Below, in pieces: positions 11,129-23,281 of a stretch of DNA of 64,000 nucleotides. Both the position numbers and the translations under genes were made by a program. Positions within the stretch are counted from its first letter, which is position 1. Each line of letters begins with the position of its first letter. Source of the stretch: Pohlia nutans (taxonomy: Eukaryota; Streptophyta; Bryopsida; Bryales; Mniaceae); the NCBI GenBank assembly GCA_022496805.1, contig CM040086.1, positions 7,876,501 to 7,940,500 on the forward strand. Direction: 5' to 3'. The notes under the pieces were generated by a model. That model made no database searches. It had not been told where the DNA came from and was given only the letters and a program-made list of their open reading frames with translations.

Positions 11129-12189
11129 AGCCCAAAACTGTAAATTTCAGCCAGTGATTTGGCAATTCCATTTGACTGATTTCACACAGTAACTGCCGAA
11201 TCTCCCCGTCCATTGGAGCAGACTACTACTAACGGTAGAGATTGGATGCCAACGGAGGTTGCACTGCGCAGTACGCAAAGTGGCAACGCAGGATTGTGAG
11301 CAATGCAAGCGCAACACTTGATTCAATTCTTTGCCTGCCAGCAAGGCGCCGGCCCCATCAAGCAATCTGGAGTCACTGCATGACTGATCGAAGAGCCTCA
11401 CTGGAGCTACAGTAGAAATTAATAGGAAGACCCGTGAGCACGCCACAGCCGAGCTCCATCGATTGGAGTACGTCGTCAAGGGTTTCATCTCCGCCTCCGC
11501 TTTCTGTTGCTTAGTCTTCTGTCCACGCTTGCTCTGTCAGTGGCCGAATGTTTCACTAGCGCTCGTCACCATCGCTGGGTTGCGTTGAGAGCTCCGGCAC
11601 CATCAGGAGGCTTCTGGATCCACCAGCTGTTGCTTACTTACACTAAGTGATGAACATTTATGAAATGAGATTATAACTGAACACAAGTAAGGTAGCTAGG
11701 TGTGGAAAATACCTTCCTTGAAATATTTTTGGAGGGAGCTTTTTTAGAAGGCTTAATTATAGTAACTTATTTGCATCCTCCTTCTTTCAATTCACCCTTG
11801 ATCATTATCATCACATTCAAAATTTGATGTCACCAGCTACGTGATTAGCTACTTTATAGAATTTTTTTAATTATATCTAATGAATTGCTTCATGGAAGTG
11901 CTATACGCTACTTTATAGAAGGTGTGCATGGAAGTGCTATACGCTATTTTTTATCGGTGGAGAGCAAAATTTAAAACCAGGAGGAATCAGGTCGGTCTTG
12001 AAATTTAGCTCTCCACTGATATAAAAAAATCACAGACCACTTCCATGCGCACCTCGGTAGAGCAATCTAATAAATAAAATTAGAAACTCTCCACAAAGCA
12101 AGTAAGCAACCAATCACGTAACCTACTGATAGAAGTGACTGAGAGTGGGTGAAATGCAAAGTTCACTTTCAACGCTCATTGAGCACGGA
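11129..12189. other. No gene recognised
   Basis: GC-richer block 11160-11650, then AT-rich DNA with a short direct repeat (ATGGAAGTGCTATACGCTA at about 11892 and 11928). The open frame at 11147-11488 (minus) shows no family features. Confidence 0.4.
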
Positions 12190-12700
12190 TAGAAGTTAGA
12201 ACCTCATTTTTTGTCCTTTTAGCTGTATCCACTTGCCCGATGCTCACATAAAAGCCCGCCCTAAGGGCCTCCTTCCATGTATGGGAGGCAGTGGGTGGCC
12301 GGTCCTTAAAAGAAGGAAGCTCCACCGAAATGGATGAAAACAAGAGAAGTCAAGAGTATATATTTCATTTGTACCGAAATGGGTGGAGCATGGGTGGGTT
12401 CTTGAGACCTCAATTCTTGTCTTCTAGTGCCTTCCACCCAACCGATCTCCACATGAAAGCCTGCCCTAAGGGCCGACTTCCATGTGGGGTGGATGATCGG
12501 TGATCAAGCCGCAGAAGAGGGGAGCTCCACCAAATCGGTGAAAATCGGTGAAACTCAGGAGTATAATTTTTACTTCCGCCGAAATGGGTGGAGTATCGGT
12601 GACTGTTGAGACCTCGTTTCTTGTCTTCTACTGCCTTCCACCGGACCGATCCTCACATGGAAGCTCGCCCTAAGAGCCTCATCACTAAATACTTCCGTTA
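12190..12700. repeat. Tandem repeat, unit about 205 bp, 2.4 copies
   Basis: The block GAGACCTC..TTCTTGTCTTCTA..GCCTTCCACC..CGATC..CACATGAAAGC..GCCCTAAGGGCC recurs starting near 12200, 12401 and 12604, separated by a CCGAAATGGGTGGAG block. Copies are diverged; no convincing coding frame runs through. Confidence 0.7.
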
Positions 12701-13009
12701 ATAGCAGGTGAAATTACTGTGTAGCTATGAGTAAAGCGGTAGAAATGCAGGGACCCAGCCAGGTGATGAGGTAAGGCTTTGCCACACGCCAACTTCACTT
12801 CTTGCGCCTCCATCTGGAAAATTAAAGTACTGCCAACATTTGATCCATCATGATCATTCTAGAATGGCCTTTCCTTCTCCGACCAACTTGGCTGTTGGAA
12901 ACCCATGGAACTAACTTAACTGTTGGACCTTAGCCTGGTGATGAGAAAGTACTAGAAACTGGCTGACATGAGCACCGCAATTGCCCAACTGAACTGGTCC
13001 CTTTACCCT

Positions 13010-13246
13010 TTAACCCAAAAAAGGACCATAAGGCCCCTAGGTGACTCCTATTTTCTTCAGCAATTTTGAGTATGTTTTATGTAATTTTTCTGATAACTTA
13101 AAATAATTAAATTATCCAAAATATATAATGTTCTTTACTAATTCCAGTGATATAAAATTTGGTCTTATTCGAATTATAATTTTCACAATATGATCGTTTA
13201 AACTTGTCATTTTAAAACCATAAATTCTTGGTCCTTTCGGGATTAA
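13010..13246. mobile_element. TTAA element, GGACCA family
   Basis: Left TTAACCCAAAAAAGGACCAT, right GGTCCTTTCGGGATTAA. Abuts and shares TTAA 13243-13246 with the next element. Confidence 0.75.
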
Positions 13247-13478
13247 CTCCTAGAGAACCATAAGGTCACCAAGTGGCTCCTATTTTTTCCAGTAATTTTG
13301 AGTAGATTTTATGTAATTTTTTTTTGATAACTTAAAATAATTAAATTGTCCAACATATGTAATGTTCTTCACTAATTCCACTAATATAAAATCTAGTCCT
13401 ATTCAAATTATAATTTTCACAATACGATCGTATAAACTTGTCATTTCAAAACCATGAATCCTTGGTCCTTTTGGTTAA
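13243..13478. mobile_element. TTAA element, GGACCA family, tandem with the previous one
   Basis: Left TTAACTCCTAGAGAACCAT, right GGTCCTTTTGGTTAA. Nearly the same interior and orientation as 13010-13246, so the pair looks like a tandem copy joined through one TTAA. Ends about 390 bp upstream of the hydrolase start codon. Confidence 0.75.
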
Positions 13479-13865
13479 CTTACTGCCAAGGCTCATGAAA
13501 AAGTAACTGTTACGTGGCCATCGCCAGAGCTCACGACGTCCTCGTTGGTGCCACCACGGCTCCCCTTTACGCCTCCGGTTTCCTGCATTGCGTAGACTCC
13601 CTTTTCACGTGGCCAATGCCCTCCTGCGTTTCCCACATTGGTCCACCGACGACCCATTTCCCATTTTCCACAAAAACTTCCACAAAAACTTTTCATAGTA
13701 TGCATGAATATTCACCAGGCCCGCCGCTTTGAGTGATCAGTGAGTGTGTCACAGCTCCAGTTTCAACTCTGCCGATCGCGTTCTCTTCACGTCACGCTCT
13801 CGGTTTTGTTTGCGATTCAAAGCAAGAGGAACCATCAGCTAGACACGAGAGAATTGATTGCAGCT

Positions 13866-16800
13866 ATGGAGGTCGCGACGCAACGCGTTCTCTTCACGGG
13901 CGTTCCTCACTCGCTGGTTGCGCGCTCGCAGGTAGTAGCTGGATTTCATGGCGGATCAAGAAGCCCTGGGTTTTTTTTTTTTTTTCTTTTGAAACAGTTT
14001 TGAGGAGATTTTGCTTTTGACTGAGTTTCTTGTTATAATTTTTTTTTCCCGTTTCAATTAGATTTTTGAATCCTTGGTCTTTGAAGGGTTAAGTTGTTGA
14101 AATGGTGTGTTGATGTTTGGGTGGCGAAGTAAGTCTATTACCGATCGTGGGAGGAATAGAATTTTAGCTAACTCCTTTATGTTTATGGATTTTTTTTACT
14201 GCAGCGAGTTCGATGCGTGAGTTTTGGGGGCGCTCTTCCCAGAAGAAGAGTGCAATTTGCGAACGCTGGTGTACGCTTGCATGTGAAAGTGCCGCGCCCT
14301 GTGATTAGGGTTTCCAAGGGAAGAAGTCGAACGATTTTTGCAGGGTTAGCCACAGGCTCGGGCACTGCTGATGAGTCGAAAGAAGCCGAGCTTGCCTCCG
14401 CGCTGCAGAAAATTGTGTCATCTCCGGATGAAATCGGTTTCTCAACGGGGACTCGAACTGTCACCATGACGTATGTTGTTGTATTATTTCCACCTGTTCA
14501 TTTTCATTTCCATCCCCAGATCATCAACATTAGATTTTGTGCAGTATAGTGATTTTTACAATTCTTTTGAGCCACTAGGCACTCCTTTTTTTAAACAATT
14601 GCCTGGTTGTGGGTGCAGTGTCTGCGGAGTTCACAATGAAAACGATCTCCTCAGGTAAGTGCAATAGTTTCTTAGGCTTATTGCAGCTTTGTATTACTCT
14701 CCCATAATCGAGTTATTCTTTAACTCAAAAAGTTTTGAATCCCACTTTGAACATGAATCAATAAGAAACCAAGATTTCATGCACAGGGTTCAAAACTTTT
14801 TGAGTTAAAAGATAGCTTCAACTAATGAACTAATGAATATTCCGAATATTCTCCTGAGGATGCTATTTTTTAAAATTCTTTTGTCCCTGATCACTTGGGC
14901 AGGTTGAAGTCACAAATCGAGGATCTAGATGGGGTTGGAAGCGCCTGGATTGGTCCCATGAAGGAAGGCGGTGTGAGAGGAGGTTCAGTGGCCGTGCAGA
15001 TTGAAGTGGAGAAGAGAGTGCCACTGCCTGCCTTGATTCAAAGTGTGCAGGCGCTTGACGAGGCTATCTTGACATTACCTTTTAAGTCCAACTCGTGGTC
15101 ATGGAGGTACAGTACATTTTTATATGCCCATTTTCTTTTGAAAATGCTGAACAGTTCCTTCGATGTTTGCCGAGTCAACCAGTTTTGAGACTCTTTATTC
15201 AATAGTTTGCATTTTTGATATTGCACAACGTGGCTGATGTAGTTCACTTTATTGGGGGGGCTTGCAGAGGAAACAAAATCAACTATTCAGTGTCTGGTTC
15301 TGGCAAGCCGCTTATTCTAGTCCATGGATTTGGTATAATCTCTTGAGTTCTTTCATTTCTTACTTTCGTTGCATCATGATTTTTCATTCTAGGAGTTACA
15401 TTGCTTAAAGAAATGAATGAAGGACATAATTTCATCAAGCTAATATGATTCGGATTGCTTTGCTTGCTCAGGAGGAAATGTGGGACATTTTGCCCGGTTG
15501 ATTCCTTTTCTTGCGGAGAATCACCGAGTGTATGCTATCGATTTGTTGGGTTTTGGAGCTTCAGACAAACCTAAAAACACTGAGTATGGGCCGGAGCTTT
15601 GGGCAGACCTTGTTTGTGGTGTGTCATCATAACCTCTTACTACTGTTCATGCATTCATTCTTCTTGTTATTTGAGTGGAATAATAACAAGTTTTTTATTA
15701 GTAAAATTAGATTGTTTCAGGAACTTTTAGATGACATCATAAAGCGAATCTTTCCCATGATTTATAGGGAGGTCTCACAAATGATCATACAATGGCCTCT
15801 CTTTATGATGGTGTCTCAAAATACCTGAAAAAATAATTTTGTTGGTTTTTCTTTGATGTATTTTCAATGAGCGCTAGGTTTCTGTAGCATACGCATGACG
15901 AATTGCACTGTATAGTTCTCATATCATTTTCTTCTTCTTCTTCTTCTTCAGATTTTGCAAAGCAGTTTGCTCCGGAAGGTTCCGTGTTATTTGGCAATTC
16001 AATAGGTTCGCTGTGTGTGCTAGCAGCTGCTGCTAAGGCTGGGAGTGATTTATTCAGGTTCGTAGTTACTGGACATGCATTCTTATTTTGTTTGCGACAC
16101 ACAATTTCTTCACCTTTTATCAATATCGGGCCCTATAATATTTCTGTACGAGGAGGAAGCGTTTCGATTTCACTCAGTTGTATTCAACCGAGGTGTGGAA
16201 TTTTACTCATAATTTCTCGTTCTTGTGTGTTTATGATGGCAGGGGGGTAGTTCTTTTAAATTGTGCTGGGGCCATGAATAGGAAGGGTCTTGCACAAGAT
16301 GGTTTGGCGCTTCGGCTTGTTGCACCCATTTTTGTTGTAGTGGAGTATTTGCTGCAACGACCTAAAATAGCCAACTTTTTGTTCAACAAGTAAATCATTA
16401 TCTTTTCCCTTAAATCTCAAGTTCCTCTTCACGAGAAATATTATTACTCTGTTTCGGGCTTGAATATACTCTCAGCTTGCTCATCTTGTGAATGCTTATC
16501 TTTCAGGTTCCGTAGCAAGGAAAACGTTAAGCAGATCTTGCAGCAACAAGCCTATCGTGATAAACAAGCTGTCACTGATCAGTTGGTACATTGATTTGCC
16601 CTCTCCTGTTTATTTGTATGGACCATGTTGTGATGTTTAATTGCAACTATTCAAACCCTCTTGGTTTTTAGAATGCATTTCTGTCACTGTTGAGATTCTG
16701 TTTGACGTATTTTATTACGGTGGCAATAAGCTGATCAGTGCATTTTTTAACAGGTTGATATTCTGCATCATCCCTCAACCGACGAAGGAGCCTTGGATGT

Positions 16801-17559
16801 CTTTGTGAAAGTATTTACTGGAGAGCCTGGTATGTTGCCCACGCCTTGTTCATTTGGATGTGGGTTTGTTTGAGCCTGTAATTTGTTCATTAATTTGCGT
16901 GATTGGGTTATGCAAACAGGTCCACGACCAGAGGCATTAGTGCCCCACATTGATACACCTCTACTGTTGCTGTGGGGTGAAAAGGATCCTTGGACTCCGG
17001 CAAATGGACCAGTAAGTCCCATTTCACCATGCAAACTCCTTCAATTTCTTTTCTGAATATTATTGATTAAGTGTCTATAAGACTATTAGCGATCAAACTA
17101 GTCTTCAACAAATTCTTTAGTTCAAAAAAAATGCTCTGAACCACACTCTCCAATATCACATTCCATATCTGCAGAGAATATATTTGGTATTCTGTACACA
17201 TGTGATCGAACTTGTTATTATCACACTCTTCAATATCACATTCCATATCTGCAGAGAATATATTTGCTATTATGTACACATGTGATTGGACATGTTCTAC
17301 ATGGCAAGTTTTGAACTCATGTACGGTGGTTACCACAAAGAGGTGATATAAAAGAATTCTGAGTATATGGAGTTAATAAATACTAATTTCTATGGTGTGT
17401 TATCTTCGACAGATAGCCAAATACTTCAGGAGAGTTGCAGCAGAACGTGAGAATGTTTTTGTGACCTTACTTCCAGATGTAGGTCACTGCCCACACGATG
17501 ACCGCCCAGAGCTTGCAGCGGAGCAGATTCTTCCTTTCCTGGAGAAGTACAGTTTATGA
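13866..17559 (+). CDS. Alpha/beta-hydrolase, pheophytinase/chlorophyll dephytylase-like, 12 exons
   Basis: Exons: 13866-13931, 14205-14470, 14619-14654, 14903-15106, 15268-15332, 15472-15618, 15952-16057, 16243-16389, 16507-16585, 16754-16829, 16920-17011, 17413-17559 (1,431 nt, 476 aa). Every intron is GT..AG and every phase agrees. The hydrolase domain starts near residue 190: oxyanion motif LVHGFGGN, strand YAIDLLGFGASDKP, nucleophile elbow FGNSIGS (Ser), acid GEKDPWTP (Asp) and VGHCPHDD (His), so the triad looks complete. The order and the DLLGFGxSDKP and GHCPHDD motifs resemble plastid PPH/CLD1-type hydrolases that remove phytol from chlorophyll derivatives. The N-terminal ~100 residues are basic and Ser/Arg-rich with few acidic residues early on, as in a chloroplast transit peptide. 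Residues ~120-185 form an extra segment that I do not recognise. The start is the first in-frame ATG after in-frame non-ATG codons. Substrate is inference; the fold is firm. Confidence 0.88.
14060..14092. mobile_element. TTAA element right-end fragment in hydrolase intron 1
   Basis: ATTTTTGAATCCTTGGTCTT and GAAGGGTTAA match the right end of the GGACCA family. No left end is visible. Confidence 0.4.
14719..14809. repeat. Small inverted repeat in hydrolase intron 3
   Basis: TTTAACTCAAAAAGTTTTGA at left and TTCAAAACTTTTTGAGTTAA at right, about 21-bp arms around a ~50-nt loop. Confidence 0.75.
17146..17292. repeat. Tandem duplication (about 77-bp unit) in the last hydrolase intron
   Basis: CAATATCACATTCCATATCT, GCAGAGAATATATTTG and TGTACACATGTGAT occur twice in direct order. 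Confidence 0.85.
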
Positions 17560-17968
17560 AGGAGAAAAATTCAATCGAAACCAATTCTTTAATATCACAG
17601 CATATACAGACACAACCGTGACTGTTAAAACGGGTACCAGACATCAACCCTTTTCTTATAAGAGCATGGCAATCAGAAGTTGAGAAACCAATAATGTGGT
17701 TTTTCAGCTCATTTCTGATCCATTACAGATTGATTTGTATTTTACTGAAATTGATTGATTAGCATCAACGTTGGAGTGACATTAGAACGCATTTTGTGCA
17801 TAGTTTATGACAGATATGAAATACATACACTGCCTAGCATTGAGAGCATGAATTTGCTCTAGATAGCTATCAGAGCAGGTGATAGATTTTAAATGTAAAT
17901 ACACACCCTTGATAAGCTTTTGAAGTAAAAAGGTTTCAAGTTTATTTTCAAAGTGTGTCCTTTAACCC

Positions 17969-18327
17969 TTAACCCTTAAAGGACAATTTGGGTTCTGGGT
18001 GGGCAGCCCGGAAAGAATCTAAATTTTTTTGATTTTTTGATTTTTTTCAAAAACGGCTCTGCAGTGCACTGCTAGCTAGCACTATAGCACTGCGGCACTG
18101 CTGAACTTCAGCTGCCCCATCCTCAAAACTTGTTCAATTTGATAACTTTGATTGCTTACCAACGATTCCACAATCTCTCAAATGAGGCGAAAATTTGGAA
18201 TCTAGATCGCTTTTTCAGTAGCTTTCCAACGCAACAAGTCTCGCTTGATTTGGTTGAGAAATGAAACTCTGTCTCCAATTATTCCTTTAAACCGCCCGTG
18301 GGGCTGGGGTTGTCCTTTAAGGGTTAA
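17969..18327. mobile_element. TTAA element, CCCTTAAAGGACA family
   Basis: Ends CCCTTAAAGGACAATTTGGG and inverted CCCTTAAAGGACAACCCCAG. The interior (GATTGCTTACCAACGATTCC, TTTTCAGTAGCTTTCCAACG) is present inverted at 34363-34724. Confidence 0.75.
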
Positions 18328-18495
18328 ACGACAATGCCAGCCCCACAGGCTTGGTTTTAGTTTGGGAGAATCTTGCTCATAACTTCTACACCATTGCATC
18401 AAATGGGGTTTTTAAAATTCCAAACCGAGCACCTTAGAGAGATCTATACTTCTTTACAATAAAGCTAAAAAAGTAAATTAAACACAAAATCATGC

Positions 18496-19439
18496 TTAAC
18501 CCCTAAAGGCCCTTAAAAGCCAAAATGGCTTTTTGTTGTTTCGGGCAGCCTAGATGACGGGTTTAACTTTAGTATTTTGGGTTAAACTTTGGTGTGGGTG
18601 TGGTAATACATACTATATGTGGTAAATTTTGGGCAGCCAAATTCAAGTTTTAGAATTTTATTATGCAAAATTTTGTTTTCAAGCCCAACTGGGGCAGCAA
18701 AAAGAAAAAAAAATTAGTGTTTTTTCGAATTTTTTTTTTGGAAATATGTTTATAATAATACTACTACACACATTTAAAAAAAATCCAAGTTGAAAGTTTT
18801 AACAATTTTACATGGGCAGCCTTTAAAATTTACAAGAGCAAGCTTCAAAGTTTTTTGTAATTTTACATTTTTTTCTTTCAAAAATTGTCAAAATTTGAAA
18901 TTTAGGAATTTTTCGATTTTTTTTTTTTTCTAAAATTCACAAACTCATAGATGTAACTTTTCACCGTTCACTTTTTTACTAAACCAAAAACCTTTAATGT
19001 TATTCAAGTTTTACCATATTGTGGTTTTTGAACCTTCTTCTGGAAATTAATTTTCATGAAGGCCAGAAAAGCATAATGAGTCTCTAAAATTTTGCATGGA
19101 GGTGCCTAACTTAGTTACCTACATGGAAAAAAATATGAGCAAAATGTTTGGGGTAATAATCATCAAGTCCCCCTTTGCACCATTTAGACTATGCCTTTTG
19201 GGTAAAGCCCAAAAAAACTTTTGAATCAACTTTGAATGTTATAAACTCACAAATGGTAAAGATCCAACGGTTGAAATTTAACATGGTGTTAGTGCAAGTA
19301 GTTGGGTTGAAGATCTTACGGTTGGAAGTACAAAAAAAGTTAAAACATATTCGAACATACATCAACTTCCACAAGGTGCTCAAAAATCGCAGTTTTTGGT
19401 TTTGGAGGTCCCAAAACACCTTGGGCCTTTAGGGGTTAA
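18496..19439. mobile_element. TTAA element, CCCCTAAAGGCCC family
   Basis: The longest two-ended copy (about 944 bp). Left CCCCTAAAGGCCCTTAAAAG, right inverted CCCCTAAAGGCCCAAGG. It contains short open frames on both strands near 19175-19432 that show no recognisable protein. Confidence 0.7.
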
Positions 19440-19973
19440 AATGGAATGTAAAATGAGATTTTGGGTGTGGTATCAGAAAAGGAATTGTCGTTTAAGGGTT
19501 GAGGTCAGTGCATCTATAATCACCACTTATTGGAGTTATCTTTTGATTCCAAAATTTTTAACTTCACGTGCATTCTGACTTTCACTAGTATGCTCTTTGT
19601 ATAAGGGGAGGCCTCGAGAGGAGGGGTTCCTAGATTTGAGGGCACTAACTTAGGCTGAGGTCGGTAACCCAAGGCCGTGCTCGAAAATCCAAGAACTCCC
19701 GACCCAAGAGGCATTCTCTTGCGTAAAGCACGATTTTGATAATGGTGCATTCCACCAATGTGGAATCGACATTCACCAGTGCGTAATGCCCTCCCTTGTC
19801 AATGGGGCCATTCTGCTATGGAAGGAACAAATATTACTATTTTTGAGTGTTTTGTGTCATTGCTACAGTTCTGACTTCCTCACCTCATGAACAATTATTT
19901 GTCTGTTGAAATTTTTCTTTTGTTGCAACTTGTGTAGTTTATTTATTTTGGTTATAACTTTTATTAACCCCTA

Positions 19974-20709
19974 AACTCCCAAGGGGTCCTCCATCCAAAA
20001 CTGCCTCATTTTGGTTATTTTCGTTGATGATTTTTGAATGCTTTTCAAAACCTTTTTTTCACATTCCAATTGTAAAATTTTGTACTCTTAGGCCTTATAA
20101 ACCATCCCTCAAATTTTCAAAACATTTGACTATACAAATGTCAAAATAATAGCAAATGAAGTTGAGATTTTGAAATTTGAGGCCTTAAAATTTTTGGACA
20201 GTCTTGCTTTGATGGGTTCTCAAACCCATAAAAAGTTGAAATGATGTGTAATTTTTGACTATCCTCGACATCAAATAGTTAACAAGATGCATGATTCAAT
20301 TTGACAAGATGTTCAGTTCATTAGCATTTTTTCAGAGACCTCATAATGAAGCAAAGCAAGAGATTTTGGCTAAATTGAATTATTCCTTCAATTCTTGTCC
20401 AATTGGAAGAGCCCACAACTAATGGCATGCAACCCATGTGAGTTGAACAAAAGTTCCTTTGAACTGTTCAATGAATCTCATTGGGTTAAATTTTTTGACA
20501 AGCCTACTCAAAGTATTGAAGTTGATTTCAACATTGAGGTGTTTCACTTTGAAAAATTTCCTAAGTGGAGTTTTGCATTGGAAAGAAGACTTGTTTATCT
20601 ATGAAATTGAATTTTTTAATTTTGTAGAAAAGTTATTTTTTGGACGTAAGCACCCTCAAAAAATGAACAACGACAAAAAAAAATGGTCTCTTGAGAGCTT
20701 AGGGGTTGA
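19974..20709. mobile_element. TTAA element, CTCCCAAGG family
   Basis: Left TTAA-CCCCTAAACTCCCAAGG, right inverted CCCCTAAGCTCTCAAGA. The right flank is TTGA, a one-base change from TTAA. Related to 9689-10236. Confidence 0.7.
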
Positions 20710-20739
20710 ATTGCCTTTGTTGTAGATCATGGAAAATCC

Positions 20740-20960
20740 CATTGGTGTAGTTTGTCCATGTCGTTGCATGGCATTGCTCGTATTGAAGCCCCTTTATTGT
20801 AAGCCGTGTACAAACTTTCCTACCTATGACAAAATCACTAACAGCACCAAGCCATGCATATCGCAATAAACGCTCAGACGGACTCAGCGGGAATCAAACC
20901 CGGACCGTACAATTGCAATACATAAGTCCTTCACTAACCAACCTTGGATCCATGACTTGG
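20740..20960 (-). mobile_element. tRNA-like SINE fragment
   Basis: On the minus strand GGTTTGATTCCCGC (about 20888-20905) fits a pol III B box (GGTTCGANTCC), preceded about 40 nt upstream by TTGGTTAGTGAAGGACTTA, which resembles an A box. The tRNA-like part does not close as a functional tRNA cloverleaf. The 3' end of the element is not clear. Confidence 0.45.
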
Positions 20961-21084
20961 CAACCACCAACAAAACAAACACCAATTTATACCCACACAA
21001 AGTTTTAACTAACTAAAAGTTACTTGTGTTACTAGTACTTATTTCCGGTCACTAAAGTGTCTATTCTCAAAAGTGGAAAGTAGT

Positions 21085-21195
21085 CTTGTACCAATGGCCC
21101 TTTGTCCGGTGGGCATCGGCTCATTGTCAAGACGAATAGACACTTTACTCACGCTGGCCTCGAAAGAGGACCGGAGTTCATATCTATATCTAACC
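21085..21195 (+). mobile_element. Truncated LINE 3' end
   Basis: Shares with the minus strand of 53815-53960 the order CCAATG, TCATTGTCA, ACACTTTAYTCAC, CTGGCC, GGACCGGAGTT and a TATCTATATC tail. Read as a severely 5'-truncated copy of the same LINE or of a SINE borrowing its tail. Confidence 0.55.
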
Positions 21196-21406
21196 CCTGC
21201 TAACTCTCCACATGCTAACCACTCCATCTATCCCACTATGTAAATAGTGGTAACTTTAAAAAAAAAATTAAACACCTTATTTTCATCATTTCTCATCCTC
21301 TCTTTTTATACCTTCAAAATGTTTATTTTCCAAGTAAGGGTTGAATTTTTTTTAATCTCTAAAGTTCTTTGGCCATTTAAGATCAAAACTGCCTTTAATC
21401 GCCCTT

Positions 21407-21496
21407 TTAACCCCTAAACGTACCGATCCTTCGAACACAAGTAGATGCTAGCCTGAAAAATAGATTTTAGCATGACTCAAATGTACAATAAGTGTA
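21407..21496. mobile_element. TTAA element left-end fragment
   Basis: TTAACCCCTAAACGTACC at 21407, cut off by the first foldback element that begins at 21497. No right end found. Confidence 0.4.
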
Positions 21497-22528
21497 CAGT
21501 GGGGTCCAACATGGAATGGCGTTTTTGGTTTCGCAGTGAGAAATGTTTTAGTACTGCCAACTTTGGAAGCCTCCCGAGAGCTCAAAAATTGGTATCTTAC
21601 CACGAAATTTTTACCAGAGACTCATCTTTAAGTTAATTATATGTATGACAAATTTCAAGGCCGAAATATTCACCCAAAAAAAGTTATTCAGAATCTACCA
21701 ACATTGGTAGATGTGGAATTTTTTTCACTGCTGCCAACTTTGACAGCCTCCCGAGAATGGAAAAAAAAATTCCTTACTTTGGTTTTTTTTTGGTAGAAAC
21801 CAATTTGTGTTAGTAATATATGGTAAAAATCTCAAGTCTAAAAGATTAGTAAAAAAAGAGATATTCCCAATCTACCAACATGTGTAGTTGTGGGAAACAA
21901 TGGGGGAAACCATTTCATTGCTACCAACTTTGACTACTATGTTGGTAGATTAGGAATAACTTCTTTTTGGTGAATCTTTTGGCCTTGAAATTTGGCATAC
22001 ATATAATTCACTTAAAGATATTTCTTTGGTAAAACTTTCGTGGTAAAATACCAATTTCTGAGCTCTCGGGAGGCTTTCAAAGTTGGCAGTATTCAAAGTT
22101 GGTAGGAATGAAATGGTTTCCCCATTGTATCCCACAACTACACATGTTGGTAGATTGGGAATATCTTTTATTTTACTAATATTTTAGACTTGAGATATTT
22201 ACCATATATTACTAACACAAACTGGTTTCTACAAAAAAAAAACCAAAGTAAGGAAAAAAAATTTTCATTCTCGAGAGGCTGTCAAAGTTGGCAGCAGTGA
22301 AACAATTACCACAGCTACCAATGTTGGTAGATTCTGAATAACTTTTTTTGGGTGAATCTTTCGGCCTTGAAATTTGGCATACATATAATTAACTTAAAGA
22401 TGAGTCTCTGGTAAAACTTTCGTGGTAAGATACAAATTTTTGAGCTCTCGGGAGGCTTCCAAAGTTGGCAGTACTAAAACATTTCTCACTGCGAAACCAA
22501 AAACGCCATTCCATGTTGGACCCCACTG
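21497..22528. mobile_element. 1,032-bp foldback DNA element, copy 1 (TA-flanked, CAGTGGGGTCC ends)
   Basis: Begins CAGTGGGGTCCAACATGG and ends with its inverse, flanked by TA on both sides as in Tc1/mariner insertions. About 430 bp at each end are inverted copies of one another. The middle repeats the outer module again (CTCGGGAGGCTTTCAAAGTT, GTTGGTAGATT), so the element is built from alternating inverted modules. A 61-codon open frame (21950-22135, minus) is a by-product. No transposase. Confidence 0.85.
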
Positions 22529-22826
22529 TACTGAATCCTAACATTATGATAGCTTAAGTCACAATTCACTACATAACGTTCTTAAGCAGGCCACTGTCAA
22601 ACTTGTGGCATTCGAAGAATTTGCATTTACAGTGCTTGGAATCATAAACATCTTGGAGGATCTACAATAACTTCAATTGGGCTTAGCAATGAAGGTTGGA
22701 GAGTTGAATTATTTTATTAATACTTTACACAAAAGCGGCATTGTAGAGAAAGGGTGAGGTTCAACGGCAAGGGCTGAAGGATGTTATGTGTTTTTGGGCT
22801 ACCTAATTATGTTAGGCAATACACCA

Positions 22827-22928
22827 ATGACCCTTCGTCTGGTGGATACTAGCTCCTTGTCATTACAAATAGACACTTTATTCACACTAGCCTCAAAAGA
22901 AAACCGGAGTTTCTATCTATCTATGTTA
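22827..22928 (+). mobile_element. Truncated LINE 3' end
   Basis: Same conserved block as at 21085-21195 (CCAATGACCC, CTTGTCATTAC, ACACTTTATTCACACTAGCC, GGAGTTTCTATCTATCTATG). It lies in the spacer between the two foldback elements. Confidence 0.55.
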
Positions 22929-23039
22929 GGCAAATTGTAAAAATGTTTAAATGTAAAAACATATCTCAAGAAATATCTAAGTTTGAATGAAATATCACAT
23001 TAAAAAAACCCAACTATACATGAAGATTTTTTCATTGTT

Positions 23040-23281
23040 TTAACCCCTAAACGTCATAGCGTCCAGAAACTGGATCATGAACGGATTCATAGTCTTGTAA
23101 CTTTTTCATACAATCTCGGATGACTTTCATCCAAGTCAGCTTGGCAAGCCTATTAAGTTCTTTACCGATGAGAGTAAATCTCTTGTGATGGGGAGATGTT
23201 CATAATATTGGAGAGGCCTCCAAATGCAAATATGTCATATTTGTTGGGTAGATTTCATGCATGCAACGGTCCTTTCATGTA
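23040..23281. mobile_element. TTAA element left part, ACGT/CGTCC family
   Basis: TTAACCCCTAAACGTCATAG and GTCCAGAAACTGGA match the left end of 3598-4185. The copy is interrupted at 23282 by the second foldback element; its right end is not recognisable after 24315. Confidence 0.55.

Noticed and set aside
20885..20955. Functional tRNA gene
   Set aside because: A B box is present but the sequence does not fold into acceptor and anticodon stems; read as a SINE head.
21950..22135. 61-codon frame repeated identically at 23675-23860 as a conserved small protein
   Set aside because: Identity comes from the two near-identical foldback elements; the frame has no domain or start context.
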